Origin: Gymnopilus junonius
Lineage: Eukaryota; Basidiomycota; Agaricomycetes; Agaricales; Galerinaceae
NCBI GenBank assembly: GCA_015501075.1
Contig: JADNYJ010000319.1
Coordinates: 1 to 36,855 of the forward strand
Length of the DNA stretch: 36,855 bases
Reading direction: 5' to 3'
The position numbers were made by a program, and so were the translations under genes. The notes under the pieces were generated by a model. That model had not been told where the DNA came from, searched no databases, and was given only the letters and a program-made list of their open reading frames with translations. Position 1 is the first letter of the stretch. Each line of letters starts with the position of its first letter. Below are positions 21,405-32,287 of the stretch, one piece after another.

Positions 21405-22762
21405 CTAATAAGGCCATCTAGAATAGTCTGTGAAAGACCAGCAAGGGCTATCTATATCATTTGAGATCAGCAGAGCTGCAACAATGAGAGGAGTGATAGT
21501 CCACAACTTTACTCCAAATATACTATGCTCTATCATGTTTACTGCAGTGGGGCCACAGTTGATGGTGTCTTCCTGCTTTCTGTGAGGTATGGTGTTTTCT
21601 TCAATCTCAAAATGAACCTTGAACTGAAGTTTGAGCCACTTTTGAAGACATTTCATTAGCTTCATTGATTCACTATGCTTCTCATAAAGTGAGTCCCCTT
21701 GAATCTGCACTCAGTCTCTACAAACTAAGTAAGGAAAGCAGATCTTACCATAAGCAATTGTTCTTTGATGGAAATCGACATGTCCCACAATCCAGTGATT
21801 GTTGTTTATATGCACAGGAAAAAGCAAGATTTGAAGATCCTGCTCCTTGATTGCCTTCTCATAATGACATATTGTACCAGCCCCCTTCTTTCTGTTGTAT
21901 GCCCCTGAGACCATTAGCCAGGATCTCCTCTCCAAATTTCAGTGTCCCTATCATCATGTTATCCTTCAATGGATCACCTTTGAGGGCCATTGATAGCTGT
22001 TCCATCATGGAGTTGATAAGTTCATTGTCAAGCCAGGTGTCGCCCAAGAGCTGAGTAAACATTTCCATTGTTACCATTGCATTCTGGTACAGTAGCTGTG
22101 CCTGCCATCCCATTGCTGATAATGCATTGAAGGTGCATCTGATGATATCCTTCATTCCATCATAATGCATCTGACTCTTTTGCTTCTCTAGCCACTCAAT
22201 GTTATGTGCCCACCTTGCCTGGCTAGCTACCACACTGAACATTTCCTTCCAGAACTTGATTGTCCACAATGGAAGGTGATCCTTTCCATCATTGAACTGA
22301 GGGTCAATGATAGACTTTGATCCATTGAACCATAACTGACTGAAGGATTCTTCAATCTTGCAGAGGAATGTAAGACTGGGGATAGGACATATGCGCAGAC
22401 AGGTTGGGGTCTGTAGTAGGTGCATCTTTGTTGAACCATGCTTCCACCTTGACTGATATTATCTCCTTAGAGATTTCTGGCAAATGGGTTGTGATGAACT
22501 GGGAAACTGAGACAGTAGTTGCAGGGAAGTAGTGCTGCAATGATAATGGAATGGTCAGGACAGCCTTTCTTGCATCCTCAATGAATGTAGGAGCTGGGGA
22601 GGGGTATATGATGCCTTTGCTGATCCATTCAGATTCACAAAAAGGATGGTTGTCATTGAGATCAATCATGTTTGAGGTCATTGAAGACAGGCTGAGACAG
22701 TAGCACAGTGAATAGGTCATTCTCTGTTGTTTGTGGGCCACAAAATGACACCCCAATATCAC
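21405..22762 (-). pseudogene. Ulp1-like (C48) cysteine protease relic
   Basis: The minus strand shows a helical N-terminal region (22762-21900, with a frame break near 22400 and a one-base break near 21895 in a G run), then the protease core. The core has FPVHINNNHWIVGHVDF (His of the H-W motif, followed by Asp), an intron (GTAAGATC...TTCAAG, about 21735-21685) rejoining TIAYGDSLYEKH, and EDTINCGPTAVNM with the catalytic Cys after a Gln/Glu-Asp turn. This matches the C-terminal catalytic fold of Ulp1/SENP-type deSUMOylating proteases. Such domains occur in several eukaryotic DNA transposons, including the KDZ group of basidiomycetes (established), so a transposon origin is likely here (inference). 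Confidence 0.7.
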
Positions 22763-22849
22763 AATTCAAATTTCTTCATCTGTGATGAGCTACTCATGTG
22801 CGCTATTGGCAGCATTGTATGCAATAGTAAGCTGAACATTCTCAACAGT

Positions 22850-22975
22850 ACTGTAAATTTTCAAAAAATTGTCTACTAACCATATTCAGTGCAGGTTTCA
22901 AACTCTCGCATGAAAGAGCTAGTGCATATTTAAAGTCAACACCTAACCACTACACTACAGAGACATGTATAAGTT
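22850..22975 (-). repeat. tRNA-like / possible SINE head
   Basis: On the minus strand GTCTCTGTAGTGTAGTGGTT followed by AGG at 22964-22942 is a good RNA polymerase III A box, and GAGAGTTTGAAACCTGC (22907-22891) resembles a B box about 40 nt further on. The cloverleaf is not complete: the 3' acceptor strand expected to pair with GTCTCTG is missing and the anticodon stem does not pair. It is more likely a tRNA pseudogene or SINE remnant than a working tRNA. Confidence 0.4.
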
Positions 22976-23717
22976 GTGACATCGGAGGTCTAAACCCCTA
23001 TATTTGTCCGTCCGGGGAACGACTCCCCGACGTCCGCCCAAATCTGTCCGGTTTTCTGGCACGACATTTTGCCCAAACCGCCCAAATTTTGTCCGTTTTT
23101 GGCACTACCTAGGGGGTTGATTTTCAAAAATTTTGTCCGGTTCCCGGAACTACCTCTGAGCCTATTGTCAGGGGTCCTCTCGTAGATCGAACGAGTATAC
23201 TTGCGAGAACTTGAAGAAGGAATTCAAATAAAAGCGCGTTAAATCAATTGAACCAACGTGACCCAAACCGGCTTTTGATGAGATGAGTTAACCAGCTGAC
23301 GAATGAATGCAAGGTCAGGGCAAGGTCTTCTGTAGGAGCGATTAAAGGAAAGGAAGAAGAGGAATGGCTCAGGTTGCAAATTATCGGACCTTCATCCTGC
23401 CACTTTTCCTATGTCAAGGAGCCCATGACTACCAGCGGTTATCACGGAGCAGTTGCTCAACGTGAAAACGCAGCTAGGTGGAACATGGGCAGGCAGTAGG
23501 GTACTTTGCTTGCTTTCATCATCGCCAAAGAGAAGGAAATCGCAGAAGTAGAGGAAAATAGAGCAAAGCAGGTGTGCGAGAGTAAGGTCATGGTCAATCC
23601 TAAGTTCCAATGGTTTATACATTTAAAGATGTCTATGCACAAGAATTACAGCACCACAGAGCAAACAGTCGGTAAAACAAAAAACACACCCATCTTGACA
23701 TTTGAACTTCCTGTTCA
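22976..23717. other. Repeat-rich spacer without a recognised gene
   Basis: 22985-23165 contains repeated CCGCCCAAAT/TTTGTCCG blocks in a locally GC-rich context (TTTGTCCGTCCGGGGAACGA, TTTGTCCGGTTCCCGGAAC), resembling a degenerate repeat. 23165-23717 has only short open frames with no recognisable product. It marks the transition from repeat to host genes. Confidence 0.45.
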
Positions 23718-24731
23718 TCAATCGCTTCCCAACCGCCTCCCACTACCCCAGTTATAACCAGATGTCGTTGCAGGCTGGGGTGCTTGCCTAGGTGCTTGAA
23801 CATGTATACCTGCGCGAGCCAAGCCGGCTGCTGTTCCTCCTGCAGCGGGTGGGGGCGGTGCGTTAGTCTCACCCACCAAGTTACGCATCCATTGCGGTGC
23901 ACGAGAATAAGCACCCAACAATCCTTGTGAGCCAAGTTCTCCCCCCCACACGGACCACCACCAGGCATGACCAACGACAGCTCCAGCGACGGACTGTGCT
24001 GCAACCTGTGGGCCGGCCATGAGTAGGTCAAGACCAATCATGACGTATGGATAATATTTGATGGGTAGGGTGACAAGACCCATGATAGAGGTCATGGCTC
24101 CTGGGGGGGCGAGGGACGAGTAAAGGTAAATGAGACAAGCGAGTAGTGGTTTTGTGAAGACGAAACAGCGTAAAGGCCAGGTTGCACCCTGCGATGACGA
24201 GAACAGGAATTAAGCGTGACAGGTTTGCGAAATGAGAGAACCAGCACATACGATAATGCCAACACATGCCCAGATAAGTTGCCACGCGAGGTCGGCAGAC
24301 CGTCCTGAGTATGACCGAGATTCAAGGTCGTTCATGGCGCGACTGGAAAAAGAGTCAGCATGCTTGGAAGACGAAGTCAGAGTGAATAGTAGACTCACAA
24401 GAGCATGACGAATTCAAAGATATAGTTAATTCCTCCACCTTAAAACTAGATGTGTGAGCTATCGGTAAAAAGAAATCGCAAATGACACCAATCCACCTCC
24501 CAGGAAAAAAGACGTATACAGCCGCCATACCTTGAAGACATTGAGCAAAATGCGAAGATGCAGGTAGGAAAGGCATACCTGAAACTTTTTAAAGACATAG
24601 TCCTTCACAAAAAGTACAGAGTACGGTGCAACGGCACCCATGAGTACAGAAAGTGTCACCCCCAGCGACGACCCACAGACGAATCTTGTCACTGGTGGTA
24701 TTTTCTTGATTTCGGCTATTAATTGGTCCAT
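23718..24731 (-). CDS. DER1: Derlin (DER1-like) ER-associated degradation protein
   Basis: Five exons on the minus strand fit with all phases: 24731-24579, 24530-24497, 24438-24399, 24342-24252, 24188-23718, giving 262 residues. Derlins are multi-pass ER membrane proteins of the rhomboid pseudoprotease fold that help move misfolded proteins to the cytosol. Visible family marks are the N-terminal IPPVTRFVCGSS segment, the VFKKFQVWRLYTSFF block with the conserved Trp-Arg pair at about residues 53-54, FEFVMLFRAMNDLESRSYSG, and a late membrane region PIKYYPYVMIGLDLLMAGP. The last 80 residues are Gly/Pro/Ala-rich and probably cytosolic. No serine protease residues are evident, as expected. It is divergent to the reductase gene, 511 bp away. 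Confidence 0.92.
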
Positions 24732-25242
24732 TGTTCGCTAGTTCGTTCAAATATGGGTCAAAGGAGGTAGGAATATCTTGGAGTCATTCAATATGTCGAG
24801 GCAAGACGGAAAGAACAGCTTGAATTGGTACGGAAAACGGTCGAAACCCAGGATGATGCGTGTTCCTTCCAGATGGAGTGACGTGTTTATCCACGTGATC
24901 CTCCAGAGAAGCTTTAGGCTTGCTTTCCAAACATTTTCGGGCGCTAATGCCAGGCAAGAAGTTACAGTCTTTCCATTTAGTTAACGATCTGTGATTGGAG
25001 GTCGGTGAATTCTTAAGGCAGTACAACGTCAGACCACATGGCAGCTCGAGATTACTTACCTCACAACTTGAAGATGGCGGATGAAAAAAACAAAGAAAAA
25101 ACAAACAGGAATCGCACGCATCCAAGTCCCTGGATCTTAGAAATAGTACGTAATTACTTTGACAGCTGGCGAAGCGAATGGCACATTCAACTTCGTTCTC
25201 TATAGTTTCTATCTTATACCAGAAAGCCTTCAAATCTTCTTA
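24732..25242. promoter_or_regulatory. Divergent intergenic region between DER1 and TSC10 genes
   Basis: 511 bp separate the two start codons, which point away from each other. No long open frame is convincing. Regulation of both genes must sit largely here; no specific factor site is claimed. Confidence 0.5.
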
Positions 25243-26510
25243 ATGCTTGGCTTCGCTTCGAAGAAGTGGAATCCTAGTGAAAAGGTGAGCCTATTTCGAT
25301 ATAATTTCGATGACTACGAATGACAAATTAGCTCGGATGGTAGCACGTCTATATTACAGGCGGAAGTTCAGGACTCGGTTTATCGCTAGCACATATACTA
25401 GCTCAAAAGGGTGCCCATATTTCTATAGTTGCAAGGAACCAGAAGAAGCTAGACGAAGCTCTTGAATCGATTGAGGCAAATTATGAACGTCTTTGCATAA
25501 CTGTTACCCTTACCTTTATACAAGAAACTCCGCGTCAGCTCTTCGCAAATTTTCAATGTTTATTCGCACGCTTTGGATTCTGGAAAAGCATCCGCGGAAG
25601 CTCTGGAGCTGGTTTGCAAGGCGCACGGAGGAGGGGCACCGGACGCAGTGTTCGCTTGTGCTGGTAGCTCAAAACCGATGTTTTTTGTCGAGATGGATGA
25701 GTGCGATCTAACCGACGGAATGACAAACGGGTACTGGATACAAGCTTGGACAGCGTGGGTGAGCAATTATTTCTTCTTTGGCGAGCTCATGATAGATGTT
25801 CGTCCAGGCGGCAGCCAAGAAAATGGCTAGAGAACACAAAAAGCAAGCTAAAATTGTTCTAATTTCATCCACGTTAGGATATATGTCTTTCGTTGGTTGG
25901 GGGTCATACTCGCCTGCAAAGCATGCTCTACGTGGTAGTATTTTCAGACGCTATGACTTCACCCTGAATCCTGATTCTTGATTCCAGGGCTTGCAGACAC
26001 CCTGCATTCAGAACTGATGCTTTATGACATTGATGTTCACATATATTTCCCTGCCACCATGTTTACCCCTGGATTTGATGAAGAGAATAAGACGAAGCCT
26101 GAGATTGTTAGAAGAATCGAAAGTACAGACGATGGTCAGACAGCAGACCAAGCCGCTCAGGCTCTTTACAAAGGTTATTGAACGTACTTTCCCATATTTC
26201 TCTGCTAACCAAATGTCCAGGGGTTGTAAATGGGCATACTCACATTACAGGTGACTTAATAACAGCTCTTTTTAGCGCGTCCACGCGCGGCGCTGTCCGT
26301 AGGCATAATTGGCTCTTGGAAGGGCTTTATGATTTTATTGCTTACGTGCGTCAGGACTTACATTGTCGCATAATATGGTCCTACTTACGTTTTTTACTTA
26401 TACAACTTTAGGTAGCCACGCCGATCTGGAGGTCTAGTGTAGATAGGCAAGTAGTTGCTCATCGAGAACAACATCAACGCTACCTTACCGACAAGGGGTT
26501 CTTCTCGTAA
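25243..26510 (+). CDS. TSC10: 3-ketodihydrosphingosine reductase
   Basis: Seven exons fit in phase: 25243-25284, 25344-25475, 25525-25758, 25808-25934, 25988-26173, 26221-26345, 26412-26510, giving 314 residues, close to the family norm. The enzyme reduces 3-ketodihydrosphingosine to dihydrosphingosine with NADPH at the ER, the second step of sphingolipid synthesis. It is a short-chain dehydrogenase: TGGSSGLG nucleotide motif at residues 19-26, a CAGSSKP block, the Ser of ISSTLG at about 156-157, and catalytic Tyr170/Lys174 in YSPAKHALRG. The C-terminal LYDFIAY...VATPIWRSSVDRQV is also family-typical. The second intron (25476-25524) begins with GC rather than GT; only this choice keeps the frame and the conserved alignment. 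The gene converges on the channel gene, 427 bp between stops. Confidence 0.92.
25476..25524 (+). other. GC-AG intron in TSC10
   Basis: The exon ends ATT GAG and the intron starts GCAAAT and ends TATACAAG, 49 nt. A GT donor nearby (C/GTCTTT) would break the phase. The joined product IEKLRVSSSQIF fits the family. Confidence 0.7.
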
Positions 26511-26937
26511 GCTGTAAGTATCAACTTCAGCGTATATCTGATGATATGCGTTCTGAAGATACGCGTATTAAATAACAGCGTTTACAGATCCGTGGTGGCG
26601 TAATTAGGCGCATGCCTGGCGTGGCGATCATGGAATTACTGTTCGTTGTTATAGAATACAATGGCAATACATTTTGGAATCGTACTTGGTATTGCGAATT
26701 GGAAATTGGAAATAACTTAAATCTTAAGCCTACTGAATTACAAATACGTATCTATCCATACATTGCATATTGATCAAAATAACTACCTAGTTAAAAAAAA
26801 TCGAAAGAAAGAGGAAAGAAGACAATGTTAAAAACAGTAAAGAGTGGGGTCCTTCGTCGAGGTAAATAGCAAACAGTCGAAAATGCATGATCGTTGTAGT
26901 CGGTAGGGCCCTAAGGAGCTTAGGGCAGAAGGAGATG
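26511..26937. other. Convergent intergenic spacer
   Basis: 427 bp between the stop codons of TSC10 and the downstream channel gene; AT-rich in its right half with a run of A at about 26792. Nothing else seen; both 3' untranslated regions probably lie here. Confidence 0.5.
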
Positions 26938-29900
26938 TCAGCTATTCCAATTATCGCCTTGAACCAAAGCATCTTGGGCAGCGTTAGTAATATTCTGCAG
27001 AGACTCTAGACAGAGATGAAGGTTAGTTGCTAAATTTGAAGAAGCAATTGACACATACTCTCTATTTCCGACAGTAGGTCGTCCTGAATTCAAATCACAA
27101 TTAATGAGAAATGAAGAGAAATGAAATGACAAGGAGCGAAGGGCATTGCATACCCTTTTGTCTCTGTAGGCCAGATCCTGAGACAGACATTCTGATTTTT
27201 CGGCAAAGGATTGTTCGGCGTCAGCAAGGGCAGATAAGGCGGGAGCCAAAAGGCGTCTTAAAACCTCCGCATACTCCAACACTCGATGAGGTAAGCCTTC
27301 AAGTTTCTCGTTGCTGCGCTTTCTCATTGGCGGCGAATCCGCCAGCAATGACGATGGAAGTTGAAGCTCTGGCATGGAAGCCGCCCGAATGGGTGGTGCA
27401 CGGCTTCGTCCGATTCTGATAGGACTTGATACCGACAAAAGAGGAGAGGAGCTACTAGGTGTTGTCTTTCCGCCTGGCACAGGTGATCTGTCAAAAAGTC
27501 AGAATGGTTGTGGTCACATTCGGTTTCGGAGTCGACAAGGAAGTGCGATAAGACTCGTACAGGTACTGGCGATTCCGCTGCGATTCACCAAGAGCGCCAG
27601 GTGACACTTCAAGGAGTTCAGTTTTAATTATAGTTTTGTATTGGTTTGAATAGGCATCGGCTACGACTGTGATGAAGATTAGTAACTAGCGAGTGAACAA
27701 GTAAATGAATACAAACTGGACACTAGTATCGTCATGGCTCCGACTCCTGCGAGGGCCCAAACGACGAAGATGGATCGTCCAGCAGGCGTTGAAGGTGCAA
27801 AATCACCTAAAGTGAGTGTAAATTAAATTGCAGATATGACATGCTATCACTTGCCGTAGCCGACACTGGAGAACGCGATGAAACCTGAAAAGTCTGTCAG
27901 ACCAGCTCAAAGAGTGATATTCTGAAGGGCACTGACAGAAATAAACGGCTGAACCAAAACCCCACTTTTCCGTCTGCATGAAAATCGCGGCACCAACCTG
28001 ATCAATAGTTGGTAAGCCATCTAGGTCAGTGAACCAGGACGAAAAAGGTAACCATACCATCCAAAAGAGAATGAACAGTATCACAGCGATACCAAGCCGT
28101 AAGCGCAGGGCATTTTTTTCTTCCACTTTCAGAGATTCAGTTAGAGGAGCTTCTTCGTCTTGAGTAGTGGTCATCGTCATCGTCCTAGTAAATGGAATAC
28201 CAAAACCGGTTCTCATACGAGGCGCAGGTGCTTCATGTCCTACTATCGTGGCCTCTCCATCATCCTCCAAACGCGGTGAGTCCTGCCCAAGCAACTGGGG
28301 CTGAAACTCGTGAGTGACGGCGATAGCGAATTTTCCCAACAGAGTGACCATTCCGCCCAGACGCATGTGAGTTAACGAAGGAGGAGACTCAGCGTCGCTT
28401 GATCGTATTTTGGCGAACCATGGATTGGGCGAAGTGCCACCTCCCCAGCCAGTAGACGTTGATGGAGTTCCTACGTTGGTTTGTTCGCCACAATTTTCCA
28501 GGTACCGCCGTCCCCGAAGGTTGAGTCCCTAGGCACCAACTCCGGCAGTGGAGCACCGGCTTCAAGAGCAGCGGTTTCGAGCTCAGCTTCCGGAAGGACC
28601 TCTAAATTGAGTCGTTTGTGCCCCTTTCCGTACACAAATCTCCAAGCCGGGTCTTCCCACTCCCTCCACACTTCATTCGATACGCGTCGCCAAAGCAAAA
28701 GAAGCCAGGAATACCATGGGTGATGAGGCTTCCTCGGACCAATGCGTTGTTGGCGTCCTTGATCAAGGTCATCAACCCAGACTGCACATCCTTTGGCACG
28801 GAGACGCCAGCGGATAGCCGCACGCCAACGGCTGAGTATGTGCTTTTCACGCTGACGTGCTTTTGCTGCCTTGAGGCGAGCTCGAAAGTCCATGGCCGCG
28901 GCCTCGAGGAGGGCATCTCGTGAGAGTGCAACTGCCAACGCCAGGTTGAGGATGCCCCCAGCAGCGTAGAAACACATGAAGATACGACTGCCGGTTGAGT
29001 TTGGGTGTAAGTCACCGAACCCTGGTGCAAGGGTGAGAAATGTTACTCAGGGATCAATCGACAAAATAACGGACATACCAATGGTTTCAATTGTAACGAC
29101 AGAAAGGTATAAAGCATCGATGAAAGCCATCTTGAGCATGAATGCGAGTATAAAGGATCCCAGTGACAGGTAGCTTAATAGGATTATAGTAATAATGACC
29201 AGTGAGCGTTGCTTATGCGTGAGACCACTGCCTGTTAAAAGAGCTGATATGAGATCCCCGAATGACTAGGTCATCGCCTAAACTTTTACCACGCACCTGC
29301 ACGACTGAAGTCTTTCGTCTGATAATAATCGGTGGCTAGAGTAATGTTGGTGGCAGTGGAGGCTACTGTGGAGCACACAGTGAACCAAAATGCTTGACCA
29401 TACGTAAATCCATCGCTGAAGCGGTGTTCTACACCGAAGATTGTCACGGCAGGTATATTGATGAAGTCTAAACATTGAATTAGAAAATTAGAATGAAGAA
29501 GGGAACGGGGAGAAGACTGGAAATGAAAGTAGCGTACCATGAAGCGTTAGGAAGATGACGCAAAGCATGGTCATTAATTTGACCTTCCGTTCTGCAAAAC
29601 GGATCACGAGACAGGTGCTGGCGATTAAGCCACATACCATGCTCAGCGCCATTGCAGCGTTAAGCAAGGGAGGGTTAGGACGAGTTTCGAGTAAAACGTT
29701 GTTTTCACCAGTGCGAACATACCAAGGTCCTGTCAAACTGGGTATGGAGAGCATGACGGAAAAAGGTATCACGATGCCGGAAAATATGGGAAGGAGTCGA
29801 TACGAACGAGTGGAATCGCTGTCGGCAGTGTTGCCCGGAAAGTCCTGTTGGGAAAGTCAAAAGGGTCAAGTCCAAGTCAATGAGGTGTACGAAAAAAGCT

Positions 29901-30032
29901 GTACCACTATATTCGACACTTCTTTGAGGGGAACGACTGCATAACGTCGACGTTTTTCTCCAGATCCTGAGACGTTCGAGGCTTTTTGTTGCGAGTGAAT
30001 AAGCCAAGAACAAAGTCCGGGAGAATGAGCAT
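26938..30032 (-). CDS. TOK-type outward-rectifier K+ channel, paralogue B
   Basis: Fungal TOK channels have eight membrane segments and two pore loops and pass K+ out across the plasma membrane. Exons on the minus strand: 30032-29946 (3' end uncertain), 29844-29538, 29467-29297, 29231-29079, 29021-28506, 28440-28058, 27997-27937, 27884-27855, 27806-27717, 27666-27567, 27487-27154, 27083-27059, 27005-26938; about 774 residues. Six membrane segments precede pore 1 (ETIGFGD) and a long basic linker (KARQREKHILSRWRAAIRWR); segment 7 (LGIAVILFILFWM) and pore 2 follow, then a Ser/Pro-rich tail ending in a conserved LLSEIEKSLQNITNAAQDAL helix. Pore 2 reads SVGYGD instead of TVGYGD. One intron (27854-27807) has a GC donor (G/GCAAGT). 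An intron at 28505-28441 is absent from paralogue A. The first exon is the weakest part. Confidence 0.88.
27807..27854 (-). other. GC-AG intron inside the pore-2 selectivity filter of paralogue B
   Basis: The exon ends GGC TAC G, then GCAAGT at the donor and TTTAG at the acceptor (48 nt), rejoining GT GAT to give GYGD. Paralogue A has GTAAGC at the same position. GCAAGT is the usual form of a GC donor. Confidence 0.8.
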
Positions 30033-32287
30033 GATAAATTTCCTTTGGATAAATCTTGAATATTGCTGTGTCGAAGAAACGAAATGAAGACGCCAAGAAA
30101 GAGGGTCCCTTTAATCCCTTAGTGAAGCCAGCGCGTGGCAGGCAACATGGTGAAGAAGACATGAGTTTGAACGACTGGGTTGTCGGAATTCCGAAAAGTG
30201 AAAGAGTGCTCTGTTTTCGCTGATCCGTACTGCGTGCGATGGGTCTCGCCTGTACCGCAAGTTGGAGACTCCTGCCCAGTTTCCTTGACGCCATTGTTAA
30301 ACCATCTTTTTGCAATGCGACATCGGAGGACCTACCTAGATCCAACGCAATGTCACATCTCAGTTTGAAGTTGCTGTCCGAAGAAATGCCTCCCCCTTGT
30401 TCAACAGATCCGAGTCCCCGTCCGCAATGCAGTATGCCGTGTTGAAGCAGTAACATTTACCGATCGTCTGGAGCCATGGTGCCATCGAGGCCACAGGGGC
30501 TTGGGGAAGTTGGAGTCGGCATAAGTATTCAAAGTGTTCATTGTGGCTTTGACTTCTGTTTTTCTAGATAACGGCTCAGTAAAAATTCCCGAAGAATCAT
30601 GAAGCCCTGAACGTACTTGTCCCACTGGTTTACTAGGCATGAGAAACGTCTTTCTGAAGTCAGCGCCTTCTTTAGGTCCCGCTTGCTGATGAACGTTTTC
30701 AGAGGCCCGCAGGACTTGTCACTTTTCGTTCGACAGCCATAGCTCCAGGATAGTTGGCCAGCACGTGGGGTCGTGGTTACATGGCTTGAGTGGTGCTGAA
30801 CGCTCTTCGGAACCATCATCTTCTGTTCGCGAGGCCTACAGCATTCAAGGTCAAATTTTAAGCAGAAGATCATTAATATCATCTGTTTGGTCCTGCCACC
30901 ATCCTTTGCCTCAACTCCGCCGTGCAGTCTGAACATTCAACAAAGATAGGAAGACCAAGGAATATTCTATGTTCATAAGCAATTCTGAATAAAATTCGAC
31001 CAGAGTGGGGAAACGCACAACCAATCTGCAGCGTCGCAAGGCGTACTGCCAATAGTACCAGATCCTTGGAAAGCCATATCCATTTCCAATTTGCGAAGCG
31101 TTCTAAATGTGCAACTCTTCTCGTCATCCCCATGCACAACTCTCCTTTCATTTCTCTGGCAGCCCAACGGCATTCCAAGCGCTTTCAGAGCACAGTTGGC
31201 CGAGTCTGGTTTTTAATGTCAGCCGTCATCTTCCAGAGATGCTTCGTATTGCTCATCGAAGACGTTACCGAGGGGATCGGCCTGCGCTGCGGCGACCGTC
31301 TACCAGAGCATATGTAAGGAAGATATTCTGGCTGAATGCTTATGAAGACCACGCTCACCTCTGGAATTTATTGAACAAGCTTAATGGTCTTTGTACCCTG
31401 ACGTCACCATCGCCTTAATAATTTCCTTGCATTTATTGACTCGGAGTGCTTGACGGTCTGGCGCATTGGCTTGTAGTTTGTCGTGACATAGGATTAAACG
31501 TTAGCAGGTAAACTCTTCCTTGCGTGCCACCCTGAGGCCTCGGAGGAACATCGGAACCAATATTTCGCTTCATGGAACGGAGAAAAGGAAGTGTACGGCC
31601 AGCAAAAAGAAGTGATCAATGAATCATAGAAAGAAGAAAGACAGGACAGGAAGCGACGGAATGAAACGCAGCAGTCCTTAAATACGCTTTGCCGGACTTA
31701 ACACCTGCATACCTGTCTATGATGACAAGGACATCAAGGATACACGCCTTGAGCTGAAATTGCCGTTGTCTTGGCCCCAGATCAAGCTGTGGGGACACTC
31801 TATTTTGCTATTGGCTGTCGATCTTGTAACGACGTCCGTTCAATTTCCAGCCCCTCGCAGTTTCAAAGTCTAAAGCTAATAAATTCATATCCTGAACATC
31901 ATCGCTCAACCAATACATATTACGCAGTCGTCTTTTACGCCGTCGGAACCTTGGTGCTTGGAATTCGTTCATCGATGCGAATGACGGAGATTCTCACCGA
32001 AATTTATATATTGACTGTGGGTACTAAAATCCGTGCTTTTTGGGCGCTTCGGCGCATTATTCTATGTATACATAGTGTCGTCGCTAGGACCTTTATGAAA
32101 TGCTACATATGCAAAGCATGAAAATACTATGAATACAGTAATCGGTCAGTCCCACGTAAGTCAGCAAGCCAGTCGCAGGAAAAGCTGTAAAGAAGGAAAA
32201 AGAAAACTAGATGTGGATGTGGAGGTATACATATTGCAGGTAACACATGAGACACAGAGTATGTGAAGAAATCAGACAAGATCATCT
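30033..32287. other. Intergenic region between the two channel genes
   Basis: 2.25 kb with only short, mutually contradictory open frames on both strands (longest about 196 codons overlapping the 5' end of paralogue B). None shows a recognisable domain or a convincing intron chain. It must hold the promoter of paralogue B and the terminator of paralogue A. Confidence 0.5.

Noticed and set aside
22891..22964. Functional tRNA gene
   Set aside because: The 3' acceptor strand and anticodon stem do not pair, so only a tRNA-like or SINE reading is supported.
30033..31418. Additional protein genes on either strand between the two channels
   Set aside because: The open frames overlap, lack recognisable domains and cannot be chained by consistent introns.
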